From Forficula auricularia (Eukaryota > Arthropoda > Insecta > Dermaptera > Forficulidae), in contig JALMQS010000030.1 of NCBI GenBank assembly GCA_024734495.1, forward strand, positions 8,984,191 to 9,048,190: DNA of 64,000 nucleotides. Direction: 5' to 3'. Below, in pieces: positions 34,558 through 45,030 of the stretch. The notes beneath the pieces are model-generated. The model saw only the letters and a list, made by a program, of their open reading frames with translations, ran no database searches and had not been told where the DNA came from. Both the position numbers and the translations under genes were made by a program. The stretch's first letter is position 1. Each line of letters begins with the position of its first letter.

Positions 34558-34690
34558 TGAAATTTATTGGTAAAGAAAACACTAGAGATTGTCAACTAGT
34601 GGATCCGAGATGTTAGAAATGATTTTTATTATATGTTATGTCAGAAGTCTTTACCCCATCGGGAATTAAACAATTAATTATTACACAAAA
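34558..34690 (+). repeat. Interspersed repeat of unknown type, three copies
   Basis: The phrase AGAGATTGTCAACTA..GGATCCGAGATGTTA, followed by GATTTTTATTAT and a segment ending CGGGAATTAA, recurs in the same orientation at 35862-35905 (shortened) and 46383-46480. It is non-coding and presumably a short retroelement or transposon remnant. Confidence 0.55.
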
Positions 34691-35563
34691 ATTATTTCAA
34701 TTTCGCTCCTAAAATAAACATATATTTGCCATAGGCATTTCACGTCATATCAAAAAGTGGTATTTTACAGTAAATTACGCACCAAGCATTTATTATTTAT
34801 TTATTTTGGACATCACAGATATAAGTTTAAGATGTGCCGTAATCTAGATTTACATATCATCAGATATAATTTAGATATTTGCTCAAATAACAACATATTG
34901 TTATTATTTATTAGTACTTTATTTTTACAAATTGTTAAAGTTGATTTTACTCAAATTTACCATCATCTAGTCTTCTGTCCTACTGCCGCTCATACAAGCA
35001 TAATAAAGATTTGGAGATGTCCTGATGTGGTGTCGGAATTATAAATATATTTATTCAAATAAAATTATTGAAAGTATGTTCCAAATTGCATTTTTTGCTT
35101 TACATTTTTTTTTTAAATACACTAAATAATATTTACAGGTTTTTAAATTTATATATTAACTCTAATAACTAATGGATAAATTATTAAAAATTAATATCCA
35201 ACGTCCAGAAAATGAGAAGAATCACAAAACAAATGTAAATGATAGACAAACATCTAACCAATTTAGATGTAATGTAGATGAACGGCCAAATAAAATTGAA
35301 TCCATTGACTTATCATTTCTCTACTTAAGCTATAGAATAGATAGTTATTAGTCCTCTAACAAGGTAGAAGCAATTACGATTAAGTATTTTAATATTATAT
35401 TAGTTAGAAAAAAGTATATGTACTTATTGTCGCGACCAAATTTTTCAGAAAATATGGGGCCGGACATAAACAAGTATTCGCACCACTGATCTAAGAAAAG
35501 TGATAAAAGAGGAGAAAGAGAATAATGAGAAAGAATAGAGAAGAGATATAACGAGAACGAAGA
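34691..35563. other. AT-rich spacer
   Basis: A 95-codon plus-strand frame (34757-35044) has no family signature and a composition like the surrounding spacer; I do not call it a gene. Confidence 0.4.
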
Positions 35564-35571
35564 TGAGAAAT

Positions 35572-35741
35572 CAGTGCCGGCCCGAGGCAAATTTTAAGTT
35601 TTAGGATGGCGGGAGGCCCAATTACCCCTTCACGTGCCCCTAATATAGAAAAGCGAAAAAAATATTTTTTCCCTTTGTTTTTCTTTACCGACTTGGCTCC
35701 TGGAGCGACCGCTCCGATCTCTCTATGGTAAGGCGGCCCTG
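35572..35741. mobile_element. hAT-type MITE with perfect 8-bp duplication
   Basis: Ends CAGTGCCGGCCCGAGG and AAGGCGGCCCTG are imperfect inverted repeats of hAT type. The flanks carry an exact TGAGAAAT octamer (35564-35571 and 35742-35749). The 170-bp element is non-coding; the perfect duplication indicates a fairly young insertion. Confidence 0.75.
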
Positions 35742-36560
35742 TGAGAAATATATCATTGCGGTCCAGAACATTTTGACAAATTATATATAAATTTTATCTA
35801 TCAAATCCAAACAATGTATATGTACATTGTACATTTATAAAATGAAAAGGAATGAGAGAATGTCAATTACTGGATCCGAGGTGTTGGGATGGAATTTATT
35901 GTGAATGCCTAAAGGGAAATACTAGGAGATGGGACACATCTATCTTCATATAAACGAAATATAGGGCAGTGCTAGTATAATGAGAAGCTACCTAAAGTGA
36001 CATCAATTTACTGGAATTCCCTTTCTGCGTCCAACTTCCCCGCAAACTTCAATCTTCACTCTTTAAAAATCTTTTATTTAATCTTTCTCTCCTCTAATCC
36101 CTCCAGGATACAAGAGACAATTTTGATATAACATAACATACCTTCTTGCAATATTATATTTAAAAGACAAACAAAAATATTCTATTGCTATTTTTTATTT
36201 GACATCAGTTAGTATTTGTTGAGGCATTTTTCTGTAATTAACGATTGAATAATTTGATTTTAGCTTTTTTGATTAGTTCTTAATTATAGAAACCTTCCTG
36301 GGAGATTTTGAAAATAATAAAATTACTGTTTGCTATTTTTAATGCAACAGAGAAACAGTACTAATTAAAAAAGGATATTATTAGTAATTACACAGTGAAA
36401 TTTTACCCGCGTATTTTAGGCACTTGGGGTGACTTTCAAAGCAATGTGGGATGTAGTTAACAATTCAAACCCTTGAATAAGTACATAACATGAATATTGA
36501 TTATTATTATAACGATTGTTATTCTGGTTGAATATTATTTATGAATAATTTTAAGAGTAG

Positions 36561-36610
36561 GAGGCGCTAATAACCCTTGTCGTTGATGCGCCCTAAAACA
36601 CCTATATAAT
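36561..36610 (+). mobile_element. 50-bp LINE-derived retro-insertion with 17-bp duplication
   Basis: The insert GAGGCGCTAATAACC through ATGCGCCCTAAAACACC plus a short AT tail is the extreme 3' end of a LINE family, also visible at 51670-51735. It is flanked by a 17-bp direct repeat, AATAATTTTAAGAGTAG (36544-36560 and 36611-36627), the hallmark of target-primed reverse transcription. Confidence 0.75.
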
Positions 36611-36629
36611 AATAATTTTAAGAGTAGGG

Positions 36630-38190
36630 TGACCAGCTGGATAAATTTAGCTGGAGGATCAACTTAGCCTTAGAATCATAATATAGTGACAATTGTAAAG
36701 CTTTTATACACTCAAATCATATAATCTATTTTGATTCAATGTAATCTTGTAATTATTTTCCGCATATCTATTTTCGATGACAATACTGTCAAATTTGAGT
36801 TTATCTCCTCATCGGTCTTTGAGCCCTTTCCTCATCTCCACGCTTTTTCTTTGTCAATCTATAAACAATCTCAAAAATCTATGGAAAAGCCTTAATTATA
36901 TATGTTTTGTTAGATTTATGGATTCTATATTTTTAATTTAAATTATTTTTCTGAAACTTGGCTGTTACGCATTAATCACCGATGAAATTTGTAAAATCCA
37001 AGTTTCGTTTTCAATTGGCTAACCGACATTTGAAAAAAATTAATAGGAAATTTATTTATAGAAATTTGTAAAATTCAAGTATCTTTCTCAATTAATAAAA
37101 TGACATTCGAAAAATTAATAAGAAATTTTTTTTCTTATACCTAAGATGTTTTTGTTATATTATTATTTTTTGCAATTGCCATTGGAATTTGGGATGCCAC
37201 TCCAATATATATATATATATATATATATATGATCTAACAAACTCATTTAAAATTAAATGAACTTAAACAAATTTTCACTTCACGGTTGACATAGCACCTA
37301 GGTATAGTAATTATTTATCGATTACTAATCACTAATCACATATGATTATTGATGCATATTACATATGACTGTAAACTTGAATAAATAATGCAGTTGTTAG
37401 CCCTAAAATAATATATTTTATATATTCTGGATAAATTGAGCGTATGTGGCTGTATTTGGATTGGGGTATATTCATTATCCATAAAAGTGAACTGAATGTC
37501 ATGAATATTGAAATTAAGTAATGGATATTCTACATCAAATCGACACAAAATCAATCAATCTCTAGTTAATATTTTCATTTGTATTTTGGGTATTAACCGC
37601 TATCATCTGCGTAAAAGAACACACTAAATTTTAAGCTGATATGTTAATCATTTTACATTCGAAATTTCCTCCTTTATCTCATTGAAATATTTATTGATTT
37701 CTTTTCATTTTACTTGGTATGCCGGGCAATCAGAGAATTAAGTTTTTACGAAAATCTTCAAATCGTTTTTTTTTTTTTTATTTTAATTTCATTCTTTCGC
37801 ATATTGTATTTATAACCCGTCGAGAATGCTCAGAGATGTAGGAATATTAGAAGGCCTGATTTACACAACAATATTGCGAGTTATATGAACCTGATTTTCG
37901 AAACATTCAACCAAAATTAATAGAAGTAATCAATGCTAAGGAAAGTTTCCAAACTACGCGAGACAGATGCTTTCTACGTTGTGATAAAATGATGCTGGGT
38001 CAGGAAATAAATTTTCCTACTGAGTAAATTAATGGTAGGCGTATCTAAGAAATTACTGTATTCTTGATTTCGAATACACAACTAAAACATAATTAGTAAA
38101 GTAATTTATTGAATCAATAAAAACTTTCATCATAGTTTTATCAGTAGAACGGGAGTCTGCCTCCTAGTGGTTGGTCATTGGTAACTGTGA
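36630..38190. other. AT-rich spacer with (TA)n
   Basis: No gene seen. A (TA)n microsatellite occupies about 37205-37230. Confidence 0.4.
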
Positions 38191-38195
38191 AACTT

Positions 38196-39090
38196 TTTTT
38201 TTAATGAATATGATGAGAGAAGGAGTTACACCAAAAAGGTGCATCCTCTAAAGGCCTGGGTTGGCCCCTCCATCGTGAATAGAAGAAGAAGAGGCAATTT
38301 TATGGGCTGGGCTGGGTTCGAAGGTATCTGTGGATTCGGGTCTTAAACAGCTGAAGGTTATAAGTCGCGGGAAGACGGTGGCAGGGAGCGAGTTCCCGTC
38401 TCTGGAGGTCATAGAGATAAAAGAGTTGGCGAAAGCGCTTGTTCGATTTTTATCCAATTTGACAGCGAAGGGGTGCTGAGCGTTCGAAAACCGCGTGTTT
38501 CTCTTAAAGAGGGCTTTAGGGGGGGGTAATTAATTTCAGCTCGACTGAACAGACACCATGATAGTATCTGTAGTACAGGGAAAGGGCAGAAACGGTTCTT
38601 CGGTGAACCAGGGAGTCGAGTGAGTTAGTTAGGGCCGGGTCTCCTATTAGTTTAATTGCTCGCTTCTGAATCTCATCCAGAGTGGCAAGAGAATGCTTGG
38701 AGACCCCTTCCACAGATATATATATATATATATATATATATATTCGAGAAAGGGAAGGAATTTGAGCCTTATACAGTGTAAGAAGTTGACTGGGAGTATA
38801 ATAGCGTCTAGACCTAAATAGGAGACCAAGCTTGCGCGCTGCAGCTCTTTAGCAGTGGTTGAGATATGGTCATTCCAAGAAAGGACAGACCCTAGAGTCT
38901 AGCATTGAAATTTTATCCCTAAATTCCAGTGAGTTTGAATCGAATGATATATTTGGGAGGTTTCTGTCGACGCGTCTAGAAATAAGGCAACACTGAGTTG
39001 AATTGAAATTAACTAAGTTTTGGGATCCCCAGTTTTTAAGTCTGCATAAGTCTAAATTTATTGAGGAAAAACTGCTTTTAGGCACAATTT
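38196..39090 (-). pseudogene. Jockey/CR1-type LINE, RT C-terminal half, longest copy
   Basis: Minus-strand order: NLVNFNSTQCCLISRRVDRN, LPNISFDSNSLEFRDKISML, a frameshifted LSWNDHISTTAK, RKLGLLFRSRRYYTPSQLLT, LATLDEIQKRAIKLIGDPAL, SALSLYYRYYHGVCSVELK, NSFISMTSRDGNSLPATVFP, then the 3' UTR and poly(A). This is the region downstream of the RT catalytic YxDD motif through to the C-terminus. The YxDD itself is absent, so the copy is truncated just after the palm. A (TA)n run at 38717-38743 replaces the expected EYCSHxW segment. Multiple frameshifts make it non-functional. Confidence 0.85.
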
Positions 39091-39689
39091 TTCCAATATG
39101 GCGGCGCGAGTGGCAAAGATACGAGGGGGCAAAGTTGAAATTCGGAAAGAACACATCGAAATAGTCTATAAAATTACTCATTTTCAAAACTCCTGGAAAA
39201 CTTTCAACGAAACCTCTTTATTTAGAACTAAATGAATGGACTATAGGTAAGCATAATTGTTTAATTAATTCAAAATTAAATAGACCTTTCTTTTAAATCA
39301 CAAAAGAGCAGATCGCTTCAATCCTTTCATTTGAAGATCTCTAAGCACAAATTAAGTTGTTGTTTTTTATATAACATACATCTTCCTAATTATTTTCTAA
39401 CTCCATTTGAATGGAAAAATTAGTTAAAAAAATGCCGAGTTTCTTCCGAAAAGGAAGCCATATATTCTAATGAACTTGTTGTGAATCTTTCATCTTTCTC
39501 TTTCTTCCTTTTATTCATTTCAACACTTGATGATTTTGAATATATAAAAAAATACGAAATTGAAAAATAATTAATTTAATCAAGAAATCAAATTAGGTGG
39601 AAAATATCTAAACAAATCGAATCTAATGATTGACGTATAGCGAAATCTAATTTTTCTTTTTATTTAATAAAAAATGTTTTTCTTATTAT

Positions 39690-40050
39690 ATGGTCTCCCT
39701 ACGCAGGTTGGTGATCCACCTGGCAATCATTGTCCTCGATACAGCCGCCCGGAAAACATTTATCGAGGGAGAACTTCATTATTGGAGATTCTATGCACCC
39801 AAGGTATTCGTACCCTACGATAAAAGTAATTTCGAATGCTTCGATTTTTCTTTCCATGGATGGATTAACAGTCCAACTCTCGCATCCATAGAAGAGGACC
39901 GGGAATATATAGCATTTCAACATTCTGATCCTCAGCTCTATACTCAGCTCACCCCTGACCCAGAATCTCCTCATGTCAGCGGAGACCCTCCGGGCCTGGA
40001 TCTTATCTCTTTCGGCGTCTCATTGCTGTCTCTCTATGGCTCCCAGATAT
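39690..40050 (-). pseudogene. RTE-type LINE fragment with internal deletion
   Basis: The minus strand reads DMRRFWVRGELSIELRIRML, KCYIFPVLFYGCESWTVN, KIEAFE, and then after an internal deletion FRAAVSRTMIARWITNLRR followed by the stop region near 39690. This matches the LRxRMLxCYVFxVLLYGxExWT...LEAFE and C-terminal FRAA...IANLRRE blocks of RTE-like endonuclease-reverse transcriptases. The roughly 90 residues normally between AFE and the tail are missing. The 160-codon plus-strand frame here is antisense and not a gene. Confidence 0.8.
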
Positions 40051-40689
40051 TTAAAGTCTCAAAAAGATTAAAAGGTTTACATGACTTGGAAAAAAGAAAT
40101 AGGCACAGAGGGAGACTAGTTCCTAAGAAAACAGGTATTTTAATGACGATAATCTTGAGATTTATGGTATGAGTATAATTGAAAAGGTTTTGTTTTGCCG
40201 AGAGTAGCAGAGTTGTTGATTCATAAAGAGAAATCAATGAGATTGTCTTCTGCTTGATGGAAATAAACATATATATACACACACATACACAATATACCGG
40301 GTGAGTTTTTTATCTTGAGACAGTCTTATAACTCAAAAACAGTGCATTATTTGAAAAAAAATTTCAAATAAAAGTTTATTTATATCGGAGTGGGGGGGGG
40401 GAACTAAACTACGCTATTGTTTGTCCACCTAGAACAAGCTTTCAAGGGTATTTTGAGGTCAACTTCTGTTTTTTAAATAGAAACCTATATGTTTCTGTAC
40501 ATATTCTGAATCTAGAAAAAAAAACTTAACGACTTTTATTAGAACTATTTTTTTTATACGACATCAAATAATAAAAATATTAAATCAATTAGATCTCAAA
40601 AAAAATTCTAATAATTATTTTTAACAATCATTCAACTTAATTATCAAATAAAAATGATCAAATAATTAATTTAATAATAATTAATAATT

Positions 40690-41162
40690 TAACAATTTTA
40701 CGACACTGTTCTGAGACATTCCAGAGTTTATCGCAAGTCTTCTGGATGAATTCCAGTTCCAATTTCGTTATTTTGGTCTGTTTCAGTTTCTTCATCATCA
40801 TCATCATCATCAGCCTGTCGATAGCGACAATCCACTGCTGAATATAGGCCTCTTCCATCAAATGGAAGGGGGTTGGCATTAAGTCACCACGCTTGCCAGA
40901 CGGATTGGTGACTAGGAATCAGATTATAGCCGGTCAAATATCAATGCAGGGACTCGGACTCGAACCCGGGACCCCTGCTTAGAAGGCTAGTGTCTTTAAG
41001 CTCTCGGCTAATCCGGATTCCCAGTTTCTTGATAGCCTTTATATTACTTGTTTTTTTAAACAGATTTATAACACGATGAAATGAAGCTTGGGAGGGTGTA
41101 TTCCTATCAGGAAATCGCTCGGGATTCATTTCAATGACAGCCACATAACACTTTTTCCACAT
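40690..41162 (-). pseudogene. Transposase N-terminal HTH remnant, split by a SINE
   Basis: From an ATG at 41162 the minus strand reads CYVAVIEMNPERFPDRNTPS then QASFHRVINLFKKTSNIKAI. The pattern ERFPxRxxPSxxxFxRVxxxLxxT is the helix-turn-helix domain annotated as DUF4817 in arthropod transposases. Beyond the SINE (40793-41021) it continues at 40783 with QTKITKLELEFIQKTCDKLW. The catalytic domain is absent. Confidence 0.6.
40793..41021 (-). mobile_element. tRNA-derived SINE with (GAT)n tail and 9-bp duplication
   Basis: Minus-strand head TTAGCCGAGAGCTTAAAG resembles an A box and CCCGGGTTCGAGTCC is a B box (RNA polymerase III internal promoter). The body contains GAAGAGGCCTATATTCAGCA and GTGGATTGTCGC, the 3' module shared by many arthropod SINEs and LINEs, and ends in (GAT)n. 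Flanking CAGTTTCTT (40784-40792 and 41022-41030) is the target duplication. Not a functional tRNA: it lacks a full cloverleaf. Confidence 0.85.
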
Positions 41163-41785
41163 TCACCATAAATTAAGACCATTTCAATTCTGTCTTCAAC
41201 AAAAAAATCCTCCGTTTTTATTATAGTAATACAATAAAACTATCTACTGGATTGACACAAGAAAGAAACTTTTTTAAACTCAAGAATTTTAAATAGTTCT
41301 ATTAAGTAGAAAATAATCTCTTAAATCTGAGTATAACGAAGTTTTCATATTATAAACACTTATTGCCATTGTTGGGACTTTTCGATTTAATAAATATTTA
41401 TTTAATAATTAATTATTTAATCATTATTATTTGATAATTAAGTTGAATGATTGTTAAAAATAATTATTAGATTTTTTTGAGATCTAATTGATTTAATATT
41501 TTTTTTTATTTGATGTCGTATAAAAAAATAGTTCTAATAAAAGTTGTTCAGTTTTTTTTGTAGATTCAAACTATGTACAGAAACATATAGGCTTCCATTT
41601 AAAAAACAGAAGTTGACCTCGAAACACCCCTGAAAGCCTGTTCTAGGTCGACAAACAATAGCGTAGTTTAGTTTCCCCCTGGTATAAATAAACTTTTATT
41701 TGAAACTTTTTTTCATATAATGCATTGTTTTTGAGTTATAAGACTGTCTCAAGATAAAAAACTCACCCGGTATAATTTATTTTTT

Positions 41786-41824
41786 GAGATTATAGTTTCG
41801 AAGGTTTGACCTTCATCATCAGTC
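41786..41824 (-). ncRNA. Hammerhead-like motif, family C
   Basis: CTGATGA core, one extra T, a perfect six-pair stem II GAAGGT/ACCTTC with a CAA loop, then GAAAC, UAUA and AUC. Stem III is down to a single A-U pair. Stem I is weak (two pairs). Core residues are all present. Confidence 0.55.
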
Positions 41825-41879
41825 TTTTTAATTATAAATATTTTATTTGTTATTTCTCATGGGGTCAATTACGCAATTG

Positions 41880-42710
41880 GATATATAGAAAATTAATTTT
41901 GTTGCTAGGCACATCATTTATTAACTTTCTAAAAGCGTTTGTACTCGCGATATTGTGGATTAGCTTCTAAGCTGGTAAAATCTATACAAAAAATAAAAAA
42001 ATAAATGAATTATATTTTCACAAAGCGGACTCTGCTTTCCCGGCGTCTATTGTCTTCATATATTCCGAGGGTGTGTGTGAGTACAGAATGGATCTCCTTT
42101 CTTTTAGCACTCGGTGAGGCAATCGGGAGAAAGAAAAGATTTCGTAAATCTGCAATGTTGAAAAAACAATAATAATAAAAATATAGAAAACTTAATCAAA
42201 TTCCTCTCTGTATTTTATTATTTTAAATAAACCAACAGAGTGGATTCTTCTCCGGTTTCCATATTTCTCATGTTGGCTTTTTTTATTGACTCTTTTTAAA
42301 TTGGAGGAACTTCATTAAAAAAGAAAAAAAAGAAAAACCCGTTTTGTGAATATTAAACGACTAGTTATCTTAATCACAGAAGGATTATAAAAAATACAGC
42401 AAAATATTTTATGTATTTAATCCACCTTATTATAGAAGCAATTTTCTTAATAAGCAGATTAAAAGAATATAAAATAGTTCCCTGCTTAAATCGAAATTTT
42501 TTTAAAACCTTTATTATAACCCCGTAGTATTTTTTCGGAAAGTTTTTATTATACATTCTTTAACCTATATCTTCGAGTATATATGTATAAATAGGCAATA
42601 AAAATTTATATATTATTACAAATGAACTTGTGTGTGTGCCGAATACTTTTTCTTTATTTCTCCACATTAATTATAAAACAAAAATTTTGAATTCAAAATT
42701 TAACAAAATA
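41880..42710. other. AT-rich spacer
   Basis: No recognisable gene or element. Confidence 0.4.
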
Positions 42711-42995
42711 GTTATAAAGTTTTTTACTTTATTCAATGAGAACAAGGACAAGGGCGACTTCATAGAGTCGTCAGATAAAGGCTACGGAACCCATGGTCTC
42801 AATTATAGTCACAAATTGTAGTTAGTAGAGATTGTGGTGTTGGTGCAAGGTGAAACATCTTTAATAAAGATAAGAGTAAATAAATATTATATTTAATATT
42901 GATTTACTATGAGTTAAGGATACTAGGTAACTTATTTCACATTAAAATTAAAAAATTAAAAGATATAAAATTTTTTTTCTTTTTCAATATATGGT

Positions 42996-43026
42996 ATATA
43001 TTTCGGGCTATCAACCCATCTTCAGG
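42996..43026 (-). ncRNA. Hammerhead-like motif, family B, left arm
   Basis: Minus strand: CCTGAAGA core, extra base, GGGTTGATAGCCC stem II hairpin, GAAATATA. Mirror image of the motif at 43061-43095. Confidence 0.4.
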
Positions 43027-43060
43027 AAGTACAGAAAGTAATTAGTTACTTTCTGTACTT

Positions 43061-43095
43061 CCTGAAGATGGGTTGATAGCCCGAAATATATATAT
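43061..43095 (+). ncRNA. Hammerhead-like motif, family B, right arm
   Basis: Plus-strand CCTGAAGA, extra base, GGGTTGATAGCCC, GAAATATATATAT. Core positions conserved; stem II only three strong pairs. Confidence 0.4.
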
Positions 43096-44078
43096 ATTGA
43101 AAAGGAAAATTTTTTTACATCTTTTAATTTTTTAATTTTAATGTGAAATAGGTGACTTGGAATCCTTAACTCATAGTAAATCAATATTAAAAATAATATT
43201 TATTTACTCTTATCTTTACAAATTGTAGTATTCAATTAGGTTGAATTTTAGAACGTGACGGTTTTGCCAAAAATTACATCGGGTCTCGTCGAGAGGTCAA
43301 AACGTGCGATTTTTTCATTTAGTCTGTTCGGATGGATGGTTGGATGTTCCATTTTTCAGTCCACGATTTTTTCCACACCGTTTCAGAGATTGAAATGAAA
43401 TTGAAAATCTAGCATTATTTTAACAGAATGAAGTGCTGATTAGTTTTTGGTACATATCGGCCCACAAACATTAGTACTTTTTTAGTTTTTTCTAAATATA
43501 TTGAAAATGACAACCAATTTTGATGAAATTTAATATCCTAATTAAGTACCTCGAGGACCACAAAAAAGGTTAAATAAAGTTTTTAGTAAAATTATATTTT
43601 AAAGTACTTTACTCTAGAGAAAGATAGTACCTTTTTTTTAATTTTTTTTTAAATTCATTAAAATTTATTCATTTGATCTGTTAAATATAGATGATTTAAA
43701 CCTGCTTAAGTAAGAATGGATAGGCTTCTCTCTGTGAAATGGTAAAAATTTAAGAGGTAATTTTATAAGTAACTATTATAATAGCAACTGCGTTGTTTTC
43801 TTATCCGTTTCCTTTGCTGAAGACATAGAGGAATCGACTTAAAATCAAAAATAGCGATTGATTCTCATTTATTACTTGAGGAATAACCATTCTATATTGG
43901 ATTTTTGACGTTTCGGTATTTATTGGTAACCGTTGGTGAAGGCATGGAAGAATCGACTTAAAATCAAAAATAACGATCGATTCTTATCTAATACTTGAGG
44001 AATGACCTTGGTATATTCTATTTTTGATGTTTTGACTATTAATGGCAACCTCTACTGAAAACGTAGAAGAATCGACTT

Positions 44079-44260
44079 TTTTTGGCTTTTCGGTCTTTCT
44101 AGCCATAAGCCTAATTACGATACTAGTTATATTTTTTTTTAAATTTGTCTCTACCCCGAGGTCAGATTTTAGCTGGATGCCTCGAGTCGGATTCGAACCC
44201 GGGTCCCCTGGTTAGCTCGCTGTCACGCTACCGCCTAGCTTATCTGACCCCCACCCAAGA
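44079..44260 (-). mobile_element. tRNA-derived SINE inserted in HINE copy 4
   Basis: The minus-strand head contains TAAGCTAGGCGGTAGCG (A-box-like) and GGGTTCGAATCC (B box), a better tRNA resemblance than the other SINE. It lies between two copies of AGAATCGACTT, a target duplication made from HINE sequence. The body and tail differ from the SINE at 40793, so a separate family. Confidence 0.75.
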
Positions 44261-44469
44261 ATCGACTTAAAATCAAAAATACTAAATTCATCTATTGCAA
44301 ACAACTCAAGCAAATTGTTATTCCTCAACTATTAGATGAGAAATAATCGCTATTTTTGAATTTAAATCAACATAGACTGCAAATAGCAAATGATATCTGA
44401 TTAATAATAAAGGAATAAACATATTAATATTTCAAATGACTTTGGATAAAGTTTAGCAACAATCGTTTA

Positions 44470-45030
44470 TTTAATTTTGAAATAAAAAAGGGGCTTCAAA
44501 ACAAGAGAAAAATTTCCACTACAGAATGCATTTTCGATGATTTATCCCCTCATACTATTAATAAAATTTATTATTAGACACTATTTTTGAGTGTTTGTTT
44601 TAGTACTTTATTTTTTGTTTTTCAAAAATGAATATAACATTTCTAGTAAAAAAAAAAATTGAAAGAACTCAGGGCTTTAGGAACTACAACTATTCTGAAT
44701 TAATTTCATGAAATTTTTTTTGTATAACTTTTAGTACTCTGTACTCTCAATTTTGTTTTATCAATAGATCTGATTTTGAGTAATTTTGAGAAAGTTCACA
44801 CATTTTTTTTTCACTTTTCTATAGATAATAAAGAATGCCCCTCCCGATTATTTGTTTATTTGCCTATTATATGTGTATATCAAACATAAAATACAATATA
44901 CATATACACAGTACACATAATATATCCCAATCGGTTGATTTAGTACTTCCTTCATATGGATTGAGAAAAATCACGTTAAGTGTGACATCTCTTAGGGATA
45001 TATAGAATTAATAATTGCATGTAAAATCAT
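44470..45030. other. AT-rich spacer
   Basis: Nothing recognised. Confidence 0.4.

Larger units (their letters stand above)
40295..41772 (-). mobile_element. DNA transposon with about 400-bp terminal inverted repeats, TA target
   Basis: TACCGGGTGAGTTTTTTATC at the left is exactly inverted at the right, and both ends abut TA, consistent with a TA-target family. The arms (about 40295-40700 and 41380-41772) pair nearly along their full length. Between the arms is a remnant transposase reading on the minus strand, split by a SINE. TA duplication plus the HTH remnant suggest the Tc1/mariner group, but no DDE motif is seen and the superfamily is an inference. Confidence 0.7.
40177..41880 (-). mobile_element. 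Penelope-like family C element interrupted by a DNA transposon
   Basis: The left part (40177-40294) is AATTGAAAAGG, TTTTGCCGAGAGTAGCAG, GTTGTTGATTCATAAAGAG and so on, the inverse of the family-C tail. The right part (41775-41880) contains the reverse-complement hammerhead motif at 41786-41824. Between them sits a 1.48-kb TA-flanked transposon. The target duplication of the family-C element could not be resolved. Confidence 0.55.
42823..43217 (-). mobile_element. Palindromic Penelope-like insert, family B, with 12-bp duplication
   Basis: Flanked by ACAAATTGTAGT (42811-42822 and 43218-43229), both part of the interrupted HINE. The family-B tail, reversed (GGTGCAAGGTGAAACATC), is at the left. 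The rest is a near-perfect palindrome: arms from AAAGATAAGAGTAAATAAAT inward to a centre near 43043, with hammerhead-like motifs on opposite strands (42996-43026 minus, 43061-43095 plus). The excised site reads straight through in HINE sequence, proving the boundaries. Confidence 0.75.
42715..44465 (+). mobile_element. Helentron-like (HINE) element copy 4, interrupted twice
   Basis: Begins with the T-run and ACTTTATTCAATGAG and ends TTTGGATAAAGTTTAGCAAC, with a degraded hairpin, then TTTATTT as in the other copies. It is interrupted by a family-B Penelope-like palindrome (42823-43217) and by a SINE (44079-44260). The 119-bp array is short (43803-44060) and the reversed arm is mostly lost, so this is an older or smaller variant. 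Confidence 0.7.

Noticed and set aside
34757..35044. 95-codon plus-strand frame
   Set aside because: Composition and codon choice follow the AT-rich background; no recognisable motif.
39690..40172. Longest plus-strand open frame (160 codons)
   Set aside because: It is antisense to a clear RTE reverse-transcriptase fragment on the minus strand and has no family signature.
40930..41021. Possible tRNA gene (A and B boxes)
   Set aside because: No acceptor-stem pairing or complete cloverleaf; target duplication and (GAT)n tail show it is a SINE.
44180..44260. Possible tRNA gene
   Set aside because: Good B box, but it lies within a SINE with target duplication and the acceptor stem does not close.
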